Made by a program: the position numbers and the translations under genes
In this document: positions 56,367 to 62,920 of the stretch, one piece after another
How the letters are laid out: each line of letters begins with the position of its first letter
How positions within the stretch are numbered: the stretch's first letter is position 1
Notes under the pieces: model-generated
What the model was told of the DNA's origin: nothing
The model's database searches: none
The model's input: only the letters and a program-made list of their open reading frames with translations
NCBI RefSeq assembly: GCF_002812085.1
Contig: NZ_NPDM01000005.1
Location: forward strand, 201,644 to 265,643
Length of the DNA: 64,000 nt
Direction of reading: 5' to 3'
Source of the DNA: Leptospira levettii
GTDB taxonomy: Bacteria > Spirochaetota > Leptospiria > Leptospirales > Leptospiraceae

Positions 56367-56396
56367 CCATATTTGCCTAAAATTAGGCAAATATGG
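56367..56396. repeat. 30-bp near-perfect palindrome
   Basis: Arms CCATATTTGCCTAA (56367-56380) and TTAGGCAAATATGG (56383-56396) are perfect 14-mers with a 2-nt centre. This is far longer than expected by chance and shares TGCCTA/TAGGCA with neighbouring sites. Likely a dimeric protein-binding site. Confidence 0.7.
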
Positions 56397-56528
56397 ATCC
56401 CCCTTGCAGTCCCCACGGAATGGGTGGGATTTTGTCGATTTTTGCACTTTTCTCCTGTAGTGGGCACAGGGAGGGAATACCAAAAGAATCCTCACGAGAT
56501 GCAGATCATCACATGAGGGATGTTTGGA

Positions 56529-57451
56529 TTATTTTTTAGATTTAGATGTATTGGTTTTGGCTTTTTTTACAGGAGCCGAGGATTTTGAACCGGAAGAGTC
56601 AGTTCGTTTGTTTTTTGCGCTAGAAGTGGCTTTGGATGAAGACTTGGATTCTTTTTGATTCCCACGAGTATTTCCAACTCCTCCTGTGCCATTTTCTTCA
56701 TTGGATAGGATGTCGCTGGGCATTCGGCCGTTTCGTTTGACCATGTAGATGAAATGTCGGACGTATTGTGTGTATGGCTCAGGAATGGTTTTTGGATCAA
56801 AGTCTTTTGGCTCTTGGAGGAGTTGGTTGACGTGAGCCAATGGGAGGTCGTCCTTACTGGTTGCCATGAGAATCTCCAATCGCTTGCAGATCTCAGAGTC
56901 ATTGACCTCAGTAGACAATTTTCGCATGGCGTTGAGAAATTTTTGGAAGGCAACTCGCTTCGGTTGAGACATATCCCCAGAAAACCAAAAAGTCCTGGGC
57001 TGGCAATCGATTTTACAGGTAGATTCTCCACTTCCATTCTTGGTACCAAGTTGTTCTCTTGGTAAACTTGGCAATGAGAAAGGCCCATCTCCATTTTTCC
57101 TGGAATAGAAACAAACAAGGAAGATGGATGAATCGATGTAAAAATCCGGATCGTATGTTTTTCCACTTTGGTGTTTGGAATTTGGAAGAAGTCTTGTGCA
57201 TCCCTACGATTAGATGGAATGGCGATCTCTTGGTTTGGAGTGACCACAACTTCACTAATTACACCTTCTCGCAGTTCAATGGCAGGAACAAGTGGATCGT
57301 TTACGAGGACAACTGGTTTGTCCCATTCACTTGCAAATAAGGATCCTTGGGAAAAAAGGACAAAAACCAGAGCACAAAAAAACGGTATGTTTTTTTGCAA
57401 TTTTTGTGCCAACTTTTTTGTAATTTCCAAGAAAACCATGTGAATATCCAT
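56529..57451 (-). pseudogene. Secreted protein gene with a -1 frameshift at a T5 run
   Basis: Frame one from the ATG at 57451 encodes a signal peptide (NIPFFCALVFVLFSQGSLFA) and a plausible domain up to SPGLF. Beyond that the same frame becomes Ser/Thr-rich without structure. In the -1 frame, sense resumes (WFSGDMSQPKRVAFQKFLN) through MVKRNGRMPSDIL to a Lys/Ser-rich tail ending at 56529. The two frames meet at a run of five T on the minus strand (plus 56987-56991). One extra base would give about 307 aa. So either a sequencing error, a recent mutation, phase variation or programmed slippage. No family recognised. Last gene of the three-gene unit starting at 59842. Confidence 0.68.
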
Positions 57452-57500
57452 AGTTTTCCCTGAAATTCGAGAAAAATAAAGCATTTTTTAGTGTTTTTTC

Positions 57501-58499
57501 TTATTTTTTATACAGGGAGGCCCGCACTCTGAGTTTCCATTCCCACAAAACAATTTCGTGTTCTAGGTCTTTTGCCGAGTCCTGTTCTTTGGCTAAGAGA
57601 GCATAAATCATATGAGAGATGTCTTTTGAAAACCCACCATCCAATTCTATTTCGAATGCTTCGACTTGGAATTCCAAAATTAAAACAGCCAACCGAAAGG
57701 CTTCGTTCATGGCTATGAGTTGGGGTTTGACTGTGTCTAGCTCGGGTTTTTTATATTCATTTTTGATCATCACATCCAAAAAGGTTCGGATGAACATAAC
57801 ATCGTCAGAGGACAAATGGAAATCTAGGAGGAGTTGTTTTACCTTATCTAACTCCATGGCACGGAGGTGGATCCTAGCTAAAAAGACTGGGTTCTCACTA
57901 TAAGTATTTAGGTTTTGGTTTTTGGCTACATCTGTCGCACGGACCTTGTCATAATCCACCACTCCCTTGTCTTTAGATTCTTCGGTTTTGGGAGACTGAG
58001 ATTCTGCAGACGTGTTGATCCTTTTTTTGATCACAAGGATATTCATACTCGGGTATCGGATTTTAAAGGAGACCATGTCTGATCTTGGGATTTCTTCATC
58101 GACAACCAAAAATTGCGCCTGTTCTCCCCGCTCCCAAGCGGCCATCAAATCCTCTTTGTTTTTGTAGTGGTAAATGACAACTGGTAAAACATCACTCTGG
58201 CTTCCCGTACCCAGATAAATGGTTTTGATCTCATTGGAGAAACCATGTTGGTATGGAATGACCATCTTTCCTGCTTTTACATTCACAAAAGAAAGTTCTC
58301 CCAAATGGAAATGGGAAACGTCAAAATCATCTCCAAAAAAACCCACTCTCGGGACATTGACAACGATGGAATTATTTTTGGCCCCTTTGGGGACTTCGGG
58401 ACCTGATTCGGTAAAAACGACGTAGGTCAGTTTGGAAATCCGGACTTTTACGAGAAACCCTGCCGGAGTTTTCCGTTCTTCGTATACAGTATCATCCAT
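57501..58499 (-). CDS. Unknown protein, middle gene of the operon beside parA
   Basis: 332 aa, no signal peptide. Not recognised. The first 160 residues look beta-rich (TPAGFLVKVRISKLTYVVF, NNSIVVNVPRVGFFGDDFDVSHFHLGELSF), compatible with one or two PilZ-like or SH3-like barrels. A charged linker follows at about 163-205, and the rest is helical (ARIHLRAMELDKVKQLLLDFHLSSDDVMFIRTF). The ATG is 2 bp after the upstream regulator's stop, so they are co-expressed. Confidence 0.65.
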   Translation of the reverse strand: MDDTVYEERKTPAGFLVKVRISKLTYVVFTESGPEVPKGAKNNSIVVNVPRVGFFGDDFDVSHFHLGELSFVNVKAGKMVIPYQHGFSNEIKTIYLGTGSQSDVLPVVIYHYKNKEDLMAAWERGEQAQFLVVDEEIPRSDMVSFKIRYPSMNILVIKKRINTSAESQSPKTEESKDKGVVDYDKVRATDVAKNQNLNTYSENPVFLARIHLRAMELDKVKQLLLDFHLSSDDVMFIRTFLDVMIKNEYKKPELDTVKPQLIAMNEAFRLAVLILEFQVEAFEIELDGGFSKDISHMIYALLAKEQDSAKDLEHEIVLWEWKLRVRASLYKK

Positions 58500-58501
58500 C
58501 T

Positions 58502-59842
58502 TTACATCAAACCAAGTTGTTTCATTTTGTATTGGAGAGACCCTCTCGAAATTCCCAAAGCCTTTGCCATTCGAATTTGGTTTCCCGAAAAGATACGCAT
58601 TGCCAAAAGAATCTTCTGCCTTTCTAAGGCTTCGATCCCTCGCCGCAAGTCTAAATCTTCGGCATCTGGAATCTCAATATCCATCCGGTTACGGCCTGCC
58701 AAAAGATCAGGAACGTCTACCATTTTGGTACGACAAGTTAAAATTCCAGAGAGAATCGCACTCCTCAATTCGACGAAATTTTCTCTATAAACTCGATTGA
58801 GAAGTTCCTCTTCACCTGCCTGGCTTAGCGTAAGATCGGAACGATTTTGATCGTGGCATAATTCTTGAAAAATGGAATGGATGATTTTGGAAAACGTAGG
58901 TTTTGGCAAATGGTTTAATGAAGGCAAATAGACTGGATTTTTTCGTAACATTTGGACAAATTCAGGAAGGACTTCGTCACTTGCATTTGAATCACCTAAG
59001 AGAAAAAGGTTACCTTTGAACCCCGACTTTGCCCACCAATCCGCAAGGATTTGTTGTTGCCCCAAGGAAAAATGTTCTGGGTTCGTAAATACCAAACTTC
59101 CAAAATTTGACTCAGTTCCCCACTCCTGGAGGGCTTTTTCAAATTTCCCAAAATGATCAGGTACGGATTCTACAACGAGAAAGGGAGCACCAGAAAACTT
59201 GTTAAGATGGATCCATTTTGCTAGACTTTTTTTCCCCGATCCAGGAGCTCCAAAAATAGAAACCAACTTCTCTGATCCGAACCGCTGGACTGCTGATTCT
59301 AGATTGGGGATTTTGTCTCTGAAATAGAGATAGGAAACATCAGAATCTTTCGGTGTAAAACGATCCGTTGGTGGCTTGTTGCCACTCCACTCTTTACCAA
59401 TTTTTTCTGCAAAAAGGGAAAGGAGAGCCAAAACAGAATAGGATGTTTCGCCTTCAAATTCGACGAGGAGGAAACCAATGCTTTCCTTCGCATTGATCCG
59501 GATCGACATTGCATTCGTTGATTTTCCAAATAAAGGGAATTCCTTCCCAGAGAAAAAAACAGGTTCCCTGGAAGTCATGAGAGTCTCCCATTGTGCAGAA
59601 CCACGATTCAGAAACGAATAATAAAACCCGTCCTCTCCATATCCGAAACTTGCCGACTCATAAAAAGAATCTTCGTCCTCTGCTTTGAGAACCACAACCC
59701 CAGAGGCCAATTCAAACTCGGTACATAACTCTGCCCACAAAGAAGGAAGGATCGTTTCCATCCATTCTTTGCCTGTTTGGCCGGATGCAAACAAGGAAGC
59801 GGCTTGAGGGGGCATGCTATGAAACTGTTTAAATTTAATCAC
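58502..59842 (-). CDS. NtrC-like regulator with degenerate AAA+ domain
   Basis: 446 aa (GTG at 59842; ATG at 59815 is an alternative). N-terminal GAF-like region (about 30-150), then an AAA+-like domain with a Walker-A-like GAPGSGKKSL, and a C-terminal Fis-type HTH (EALERQKILLAMRIFSGNQIRMAKALGISRGSLQYKMKQLGL). The sigma-54 contact motif GAFTGA and a clear Walker B are not seen. It is therefore unlikely to activate sigma-54 RNA polymerase and may instead be a DNA-binding regulator acting without ATP-driven remodelling. It is divergent from parA across the twin-palindrome region. Confidence 0.72.
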   Translation of the reverse strand: MIKFKQFHSMPPQAASLFASGQTGKEWMETILPSLWAELCTEFELASGVVVLKAEDEDSFYESASFGYGEDGFYYSFLNRGSAQWETLMTSREPVFFSGKEFPLFGKSTNAMSIRINAKESIGFLLVEFEGETSYSVLALLSLFAEKIGKEWSGNKPPTDRFTPKDSDVSYLYFRDKIPNLESAVQRFGSEKLVSIFGAPGSGKKSLAKWIHLNKFSGAPFLVVESVPDHFGKFEKALQEWGTESNFGSLVFTNPEHFSLGQQQILADWWAKSGFKGNLFLLGDSNASDEVLPEFVQMLRKNPVYLPSLNHLPKPTFSKIIHSIFQELCHDQNRSDLTLSQAGEEELLNRVYRENFVELRSAILSGILTCRTKMVDVPDLLAGRNRMDIEIPDAEDLDLRRGIEALERQKILLAMRIFSGNQIRMAKALGISRGSLQYKMKQLGLM

Positions 59843-59867
59843 TTTGTCAAGTACGTACCTATTTGAA

Positions 59868-59883
59868 TGTCGGATGTCCGACA
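59868..59883. promoter_or_regulatory. 16-bp palindrome, copy 1, upstream of parA
   Basis: TGTCGGATGTCCGACA, arms TGTCGGA/TCCGACA around a central TG. Identical to the copy 51 bp downstream. Candidate ParB (parS) or ParA/ParB operator site. Confidence 0.65.
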
Positions 59884-59918
59884 GAAACAGAAGAGATAGT
59901 TTTTGCTAATTTTTGGCA

Positions 59919-59934
59919 TGTCGGATGTCCGACA
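59919..59934. promoter_or_regulatory. 16-bp palindrome, copy 2, upstream of parA
   Basis: Second perfect copy of TGTCGGATGTCCGACA, 51 bp from the first (start to start) and 112 bp upstream of the parA ATG. A half-site, TCCGACA, recurs at 61696-61702 upstream of rep. Confidence 0.65.
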
Positions 59935-60045
59935 ATGAAGGTAGAAATGGACAAAAATCCCTTTTTTTGTTCCCTTTCAAAAATTCAATTGATCCCAAAT
60001 TTTCGAATGGAAAGCATACCAATTGGGAAGGAAAAAGAGAGATAG

Positions 60046-60798
60046 ATGATCACCATTGCAGTTGCAAATCAGAAAGGCGGAGAGGGTAAAACAACTACTT
60101 CTTTGAATCTTGCCATGGGATTGGCTCGCCGAAATCTCAAAACTTTACTCATCGATATGGACCCACAGGCAAATTCTACAGGAATTTTTTTAAATCCTGA
60201 AACTGTCGAAAAGGACCTTGCCCACTTATTCCAAAATTCAGCGAACATAAAAGATATCATTGCTCCTGCATATAACAAGCATTTGTGGATAGCTCCATCT
60301 AGCATGCGTTTGGCGGAAATGGAGACAGTTTCCGTAAACTCGGTAGAGGCACCTTACATCCTCAGGGACTCACTTTCCGGACTTAAGGATTTTGACTTTG
60401 TCATTATTGACTGCCCACCCTCCCTCTCTATTTTCACAGTGAACAGTTTGGTAGCCGCTAATTATGTTTTGATCCCACTACAAGCGGAGAAATTTTCGAT
60501 GGATGGGATTATGGGCTTACAACAGACCATCTCCTCGATCAAAAAGAGGATCAACCCCGACTTGGAAATTTTAGGTGCCCTCATCACCCAATTAAAACCC
60601 CAAACATTATTAACTAAGACAATCCTACCCGTACTCACAAAGTATTTCAGGATTTTTGAACATACGATTTCTGATGGAGTTGCGATCGGCGAAAGCCATT
60701 TGGCCAAAAAATCAGTCTACGACTACAACCGGTCTTCCAGACAATCCCAAGAATACGAAGGTTTTATCGAGGAGGTTTTAAGTGAGCTTAAAAAGTAA
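60046..60798 (+). CDS. parA: ParA-type partition ATPase
   Basis: 250 aa. Deviant Walker A KGGEGKTTT (residues 10-18; the position usually held by V or T is E), Walker A' LLIDMDPQANST and Walker B FVIIDCPPSLS are present, as is a PLQAEKFSMDG block. ParA binds nucleoid DNA and, with ParB, positions the replicon before division. Lacks an N-terminal HTH, so it is the small chromosomal-type ParA that does not autorepress directly. Overlaps parB by 17 bp. Confidence 0.95.
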   Translation: MITIAVANQKGGEGKTTTSLNLAMGLARRNLKTLLIDMDPQANSTGIFLNPETVEKDLAHLFQNSANIKDIIAPAYNKHLWIAPSSMRLAEMETVSVNSVEAPYILRDSLSGLKDFDFVIIDCPPSLSIFTVNSLVAANYVLIPLQAEKFSMDGIMGLQQTISSIKKRINPDLEILGALITQLKPQTLLTKTILPVLTKYFRIFEHTISDGVAIGESHLAKKSVYDYNRSSRQSQEYEGFIEEVLSELKK

Positions 60799-61603
60799 AC
60801 GCCTAGGAACTCTCGCTGACATTTACCAAGCCGAAAATTTGGATGGAACCATTCGTACGATCCGAATGGACAGGATCCAACCTTCCGAATACCAACCGAG
60901 GCAAGAACGAAAAAAAGGGATCGAAGAATTAGCCCAGACCCTAAAAGCGGATGGCCTTTTACAACCCATCATCGTGTCAAAAGGGGAAAAAGAAGGTAGT
61001 TATAAGATCATTGCCGGGGAGAGACGGTACCATGCTGCAAAATCCTTAGGATGGGTGGAGATTGAATGTAAAATCTTAAACCGACCCGACAAAGAAATCT
61101 ACAAACTGGCTGTCATCGAAAACCTACAGAGAGAAAACTTATCCCCCTACGAAGAAGTAGATGCCCTTCTCTTTTTAAAAAATTCCTACCAATACACGGA
61201 CCAGGAATTGGGTGACTTATTTGGAAAAAGCCGCAGTTACATGACGGAAGTCCTTTCGATTACATCCATGTCCAAAGCAGATTTGGAAAAATGTAAAAAA
61301 AATGAAATTTATAATAAAAACCTGCTCGTACAAGCCGCCCAAGCAGCAAAAAAAGGAAGTTTAGATGAATTTCTCACCTTGTATCACAAAGGTGCACTCA
61401 AAACCGTAAAAGATGCAAAAGACTTCAACAAACAAGTAAAAACGGGTGATGGGACAAATCAAAAATCCTCCCCTCTTTCTGGCTACAAAATCAGACGGAC
61501 CAGTAGTGGGATCCAAATCCAATCCGAAGACGAGATTTTACTGGGAGACATTTATAAATTCATCAGAAAAGAACTCTCGAAAAAGTATGGTGACTCGGCA
61601 TAA
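60782..61603 (+). CDS. parB: ParB/Spo0J partition protein
   Basis: 273 aa, GTG start at 60782 with strong GGAGG about 9 nt upstream. N-terminal ParB/CTPase motifs: PSEYQPR, GLLQPIIVSKG, IAGERRYHAAKSLG (the GERRxxA box), and IENLQRENLSPYEE. The central HTH region follows (TDQELGDLFGKSRSYMTEVLSI) and a short C-terminal dimerisation helix. The parS site is unknown; the upstream palindromes and the 55.6-56.5 kb field are candidates. Translationally coupled to parA. Confidence 0.93.
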   Translation: MSLKSKRLGTLADIYQAENLDGTIRTIRMDRIQPSEYQPRQERKKGIEELAQTLKADGLLQPIIVSKGEKEGSYKIIAGERRYHAAKSLGWVEIECKILNRPDKEIYKLAVIENLQRENLSPYEEVDALLFLKNSYQYTDQELGDLFGKSRSYMTEVLSITSMSKADLEKCKKNEIYNKNLLVQAAQAAKKGSLDEFLTLYHKGALKTVKDAKDFNKQVKTGDGTNQKSSPLSGYKIRRTSSGIQIQSEDEILLGDIYKFIRKELSKKYGDSA

Positions 61604-61678
61604 CCCAAACAAGTACTTAGCAGTCAAGTACTAAGGAAAAAAATTTTTGGCCCGAGTAGGGAAAAATACTGTACGAAC

Positions 61679-61706
61679 TTGACAGTTACCAGAATCCGAC
61701 AATAAT
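61679..61706 (+). promoter_or_regulatory. Putative rep promoter
   Basis: TTGACA (61679-61684), 16-nt spacer, AATAAT (61701-61706). The -10 is followed directly by TTATGTCA in reverse (61708-61715). Predicted start about 61713, giving a leader of roughly 230 nt to the rep start at 61946. Confidence 0.5.
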
Positions 61707-61740
61707 GTGACATAATAAAACTTTTGAAAGGTTTGAGCAA

Positions 61741-61764
61741 ACACCTTTTCGTTTGAGAAGGTGT
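61741..61764 (+). other. Leader hairpin 1
   Basis: ACACCTTTTC (61741-61750) / GAGAAGGTGT (61755-61764), 10 pairs with one G-U, loop GTTT. Its 3' arm plus the following G-run (GGTGTGGGG) could instead pair with CCCC and ACACC at 61804-61817, allowing a structural switch. Confidence 0.5.
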
Positions 61765-61795
61765 GGGGGCATTCTATTGTCCTAACCCGATCGAT

Positions 61796-61851
61796 AAAAA
61801 AATCCCCTGGAACACCAGGGGGTCGGGGTTTCCCGAAGGAATGTTGTTGGA
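61796..61851 (-). ncRNA. Candidate antisense (counter-transcript) RNA controlling rep
   Basis: On the minus strand a TTGACA (61886-61881), 17-nt spacer and AATTAT (61863-61858) predict a start near 61851. About 30 nt later comes a perfect 7-bp hairpin CCCCTGG/CCAGGGG (plus 61804-61810 and 61815-61821) with a 4-nt loop, followed by A and seven T: a textbook intrinsic terminator on that strand. The RNA would be about 56 nt, with a second small stem (CGGG/CCCG, 61824-61835). It would be fully complementary to the rep mRNA leader, as in antisense-controlled plasmid replicons. Confidence 0.55.
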
Positions 61852-61857
61852 TGAGAC

Positions 61858-61886
61858 ATAATTAACATTATGTCAGATAATGTCAA
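61858..61886 (-). promoter_or_regulatory. Promoter of the candidate antisense RNA
   Basis: TTGACA is perfect (61886-61881), spacer 17 nt, AATTAT matches TATAAT at four of six. The TAATGTCA repeat (61878-61885) overlaps the -35. Confidence 0.45.
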
Positions 61887-61945
61887 CTCCTTCGAATTAT
61901 TTGCTTAAATTTAGTTTGATTTTTGCAGAAATCGGAGGAGCTTCC

Positions 61946-62869
61946 TTGAGCGACCAGCGACATCCCTATATCCGCCTGATGACCGACATCATCGATTCTG
62001 GTGTCTGGGCAGGGTTATCTCATGCTGCAAAGACGTTGTATCCTGTGCTTTTAAAATTCAGTGACTACAACTTCAAACCCGTTTGGCCAAACACAGAAAC
62101 CCTTATGCGCCTAACAGGATTCAAAACCAAAAAATCCATAGTGACTGCCAAAAAAGAATTAACACAAGCAGGCCTACTCTACCAGGTTCCAGGGAGTGGA
62201 AGGACATCCACAAGGTATCATTTTTCTTTCCACTATGAGGGTTCCAGAATTACCCCTCTGGGAGATATGTCGATACACCTCAGGGGAACCGAACCGGAGA
62301 CCGCTGGGGGAGTCAATTTACCCACAAAGGGGGTTACGGATGGATCCCCTAACCATATTAATATAACTATATCCAATACAAACCATGTACCAGAGACAAA
62401 GGACCAAAGCGAAAGTAAAAGAGATTCGAAAGAAGGGAAAAAAGACTTCGAAACTCTTGTCGATTTATTTGGCCCTGAAATTGCTTTAGAAGCTTATCGC
62501 AAAGCAGTGGACCTCCATATGGAATCGAATGTTTCCTATGTCCAAACTCTCTGTAGGGAATTGGTGAGTGCCCAGCGAAAAGAAGTGCTTAATTCTGGGC
62601 AAGATTCAGGAAATGAATCTATTCTGCCCCACCCAGCTTCCTGGTCTGGGTTTTTGGCTTGGGCATCGAAACAATTGACAGAATCTTCCTTTCGGCAGTT
62701 GGAAAAAATCCAGGTGACAACCGATGGAAATGTAATCATCGTTTCCTCTCCGATTCTTGGGCATTTACGCCAAATCATCCAAATGTATTTTACGGAACGA
62801 GTGAAACCAGTTGTGCTCGTGGTTTTTACAGAAAAAGAAGAAGGCTCACGTGTCGGTGAAATTCGATAG
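61946..62869 (+). CDS. rep: Replication initiator-like protein (Rep)
   Basis: 307 aa from a TTG at 61946 with GGAGGA 7 nt upstream; an ATG at 61880 would add 22 less plausible residues and would overlap the antisense promoter. The N-terminal domain is a winged-helix type (HAAKTLYPVLLKFSDYNFKPVWPNTETLMRLTGFKTKKSIVTAKKELTQAGLLYQVPGSG), as in RepA/primase-like HTH replication proteins, followed by a charged linker and a C-terminal helical part. Position after parAB, long leader and antisense unit support Rep identity; direct origin binding is inferred. Confidence 0.78.
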   Translation: MSDQRHPYIRLMTDIIDSGVWAGLSHAAKTLYPVLLKFSDYNFKPVWPNTETLMRLTGFKTKKSIVTAKKELTQAGLLYQVPGSGRTSTRYHFSFHYEGSRITPLGDMSIHLRGTEPETAGGVNLPTKGVTDGSPNHINITISNTNHVPETKDQSESKRDSKEGKKDFETLVDLFGPEIALEAYRKAVDLHMESNVSYVQTLCRELVSAQRKEVLNSGQDSGNESILPHPASWSGFLAWASKQLTESSFRQLEKIQVTTDGNVIIVSSPILGHLRQIIQMYFTERVKPVVLVVFTEKEEGSRVGEIR

Positions 62870-62920
62870 ACTGAATAGAAAAACGGTATTTTTTGGAAGG
62901 AATCATAACTGAAAAAGCGC

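Larger units (their letters stand above)
55587..56528. other. Palindrome-rich non-coding region (candidate origin or partition site)
   Basis: About 0.94 kb with no supported gene. It holds many inverted repeats with TGCC/GGCA cores: TAGGC(55783-55787)/GCCTA(55794-55798), TGCC-GATT-GGCA in the 56214-56225 area, TGCCTA(56272-56277)/TAGGCA(56282-56287), and the 30-bp near-palindrome at 56367-56396. Together TGCCTA/TAGGCA hexamers occur at least six times. Base composition is more G+C-rich than neighbours. The layout suits a replication origin, a partition complex binding field or a multi-site regulatory region. Located between the asd/MBOAT run and the genes beside parA. Confidence 0.55.
61604..61945 (+). 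other. Long rep leader region
   Basis: About 340 bp between parB and the likely rep start. It contains a promoter (61679-61706), a hairpin at 61741-61764, an oppositely oriented small-RNA-like unit (61796-61851) and clustered TTATGTCA-type motifs at 61708-61715 (reverse), 61868-61875 and 61878-61885 (one mismatch) that overlap both promoters. Also CAAGTACT repeated near 61610-61632. Typical of a copy-number control region. Confidence 0.6.

Noticed and set aside
55623..56528. Short frames inside the palindrome-rich gap (for example a 61-codon minus-strand frame at 56310-56495)
   Set aside because: The frames are short, lack Shine-Dalgarno sequences and overlap strong palindromes; nothing resembles a known protein.
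56567..56986. Continuation of the 57451 frame past the T5 run
   Set aside because: Sequence after SPGLF is Ser/Thr-rich without protein-like features, while the -1 frame continues plausibly.
59845..59850. TTGACA on the minus strand as promoter of the NtrC-like gene
   Set aside because: No -10 at a fitting distance, and it lies only 3 bp upstream of the GTG start, so the start point would fall inside the gene.
61880..61945. Upstream ATG start for rep at 61880
   Set aside because: It overlaps the antisense promoter and lacks a Shine-Dalgarno, while the TTG at 61946 has GGAGGA in the right position. Kept as an alternative.
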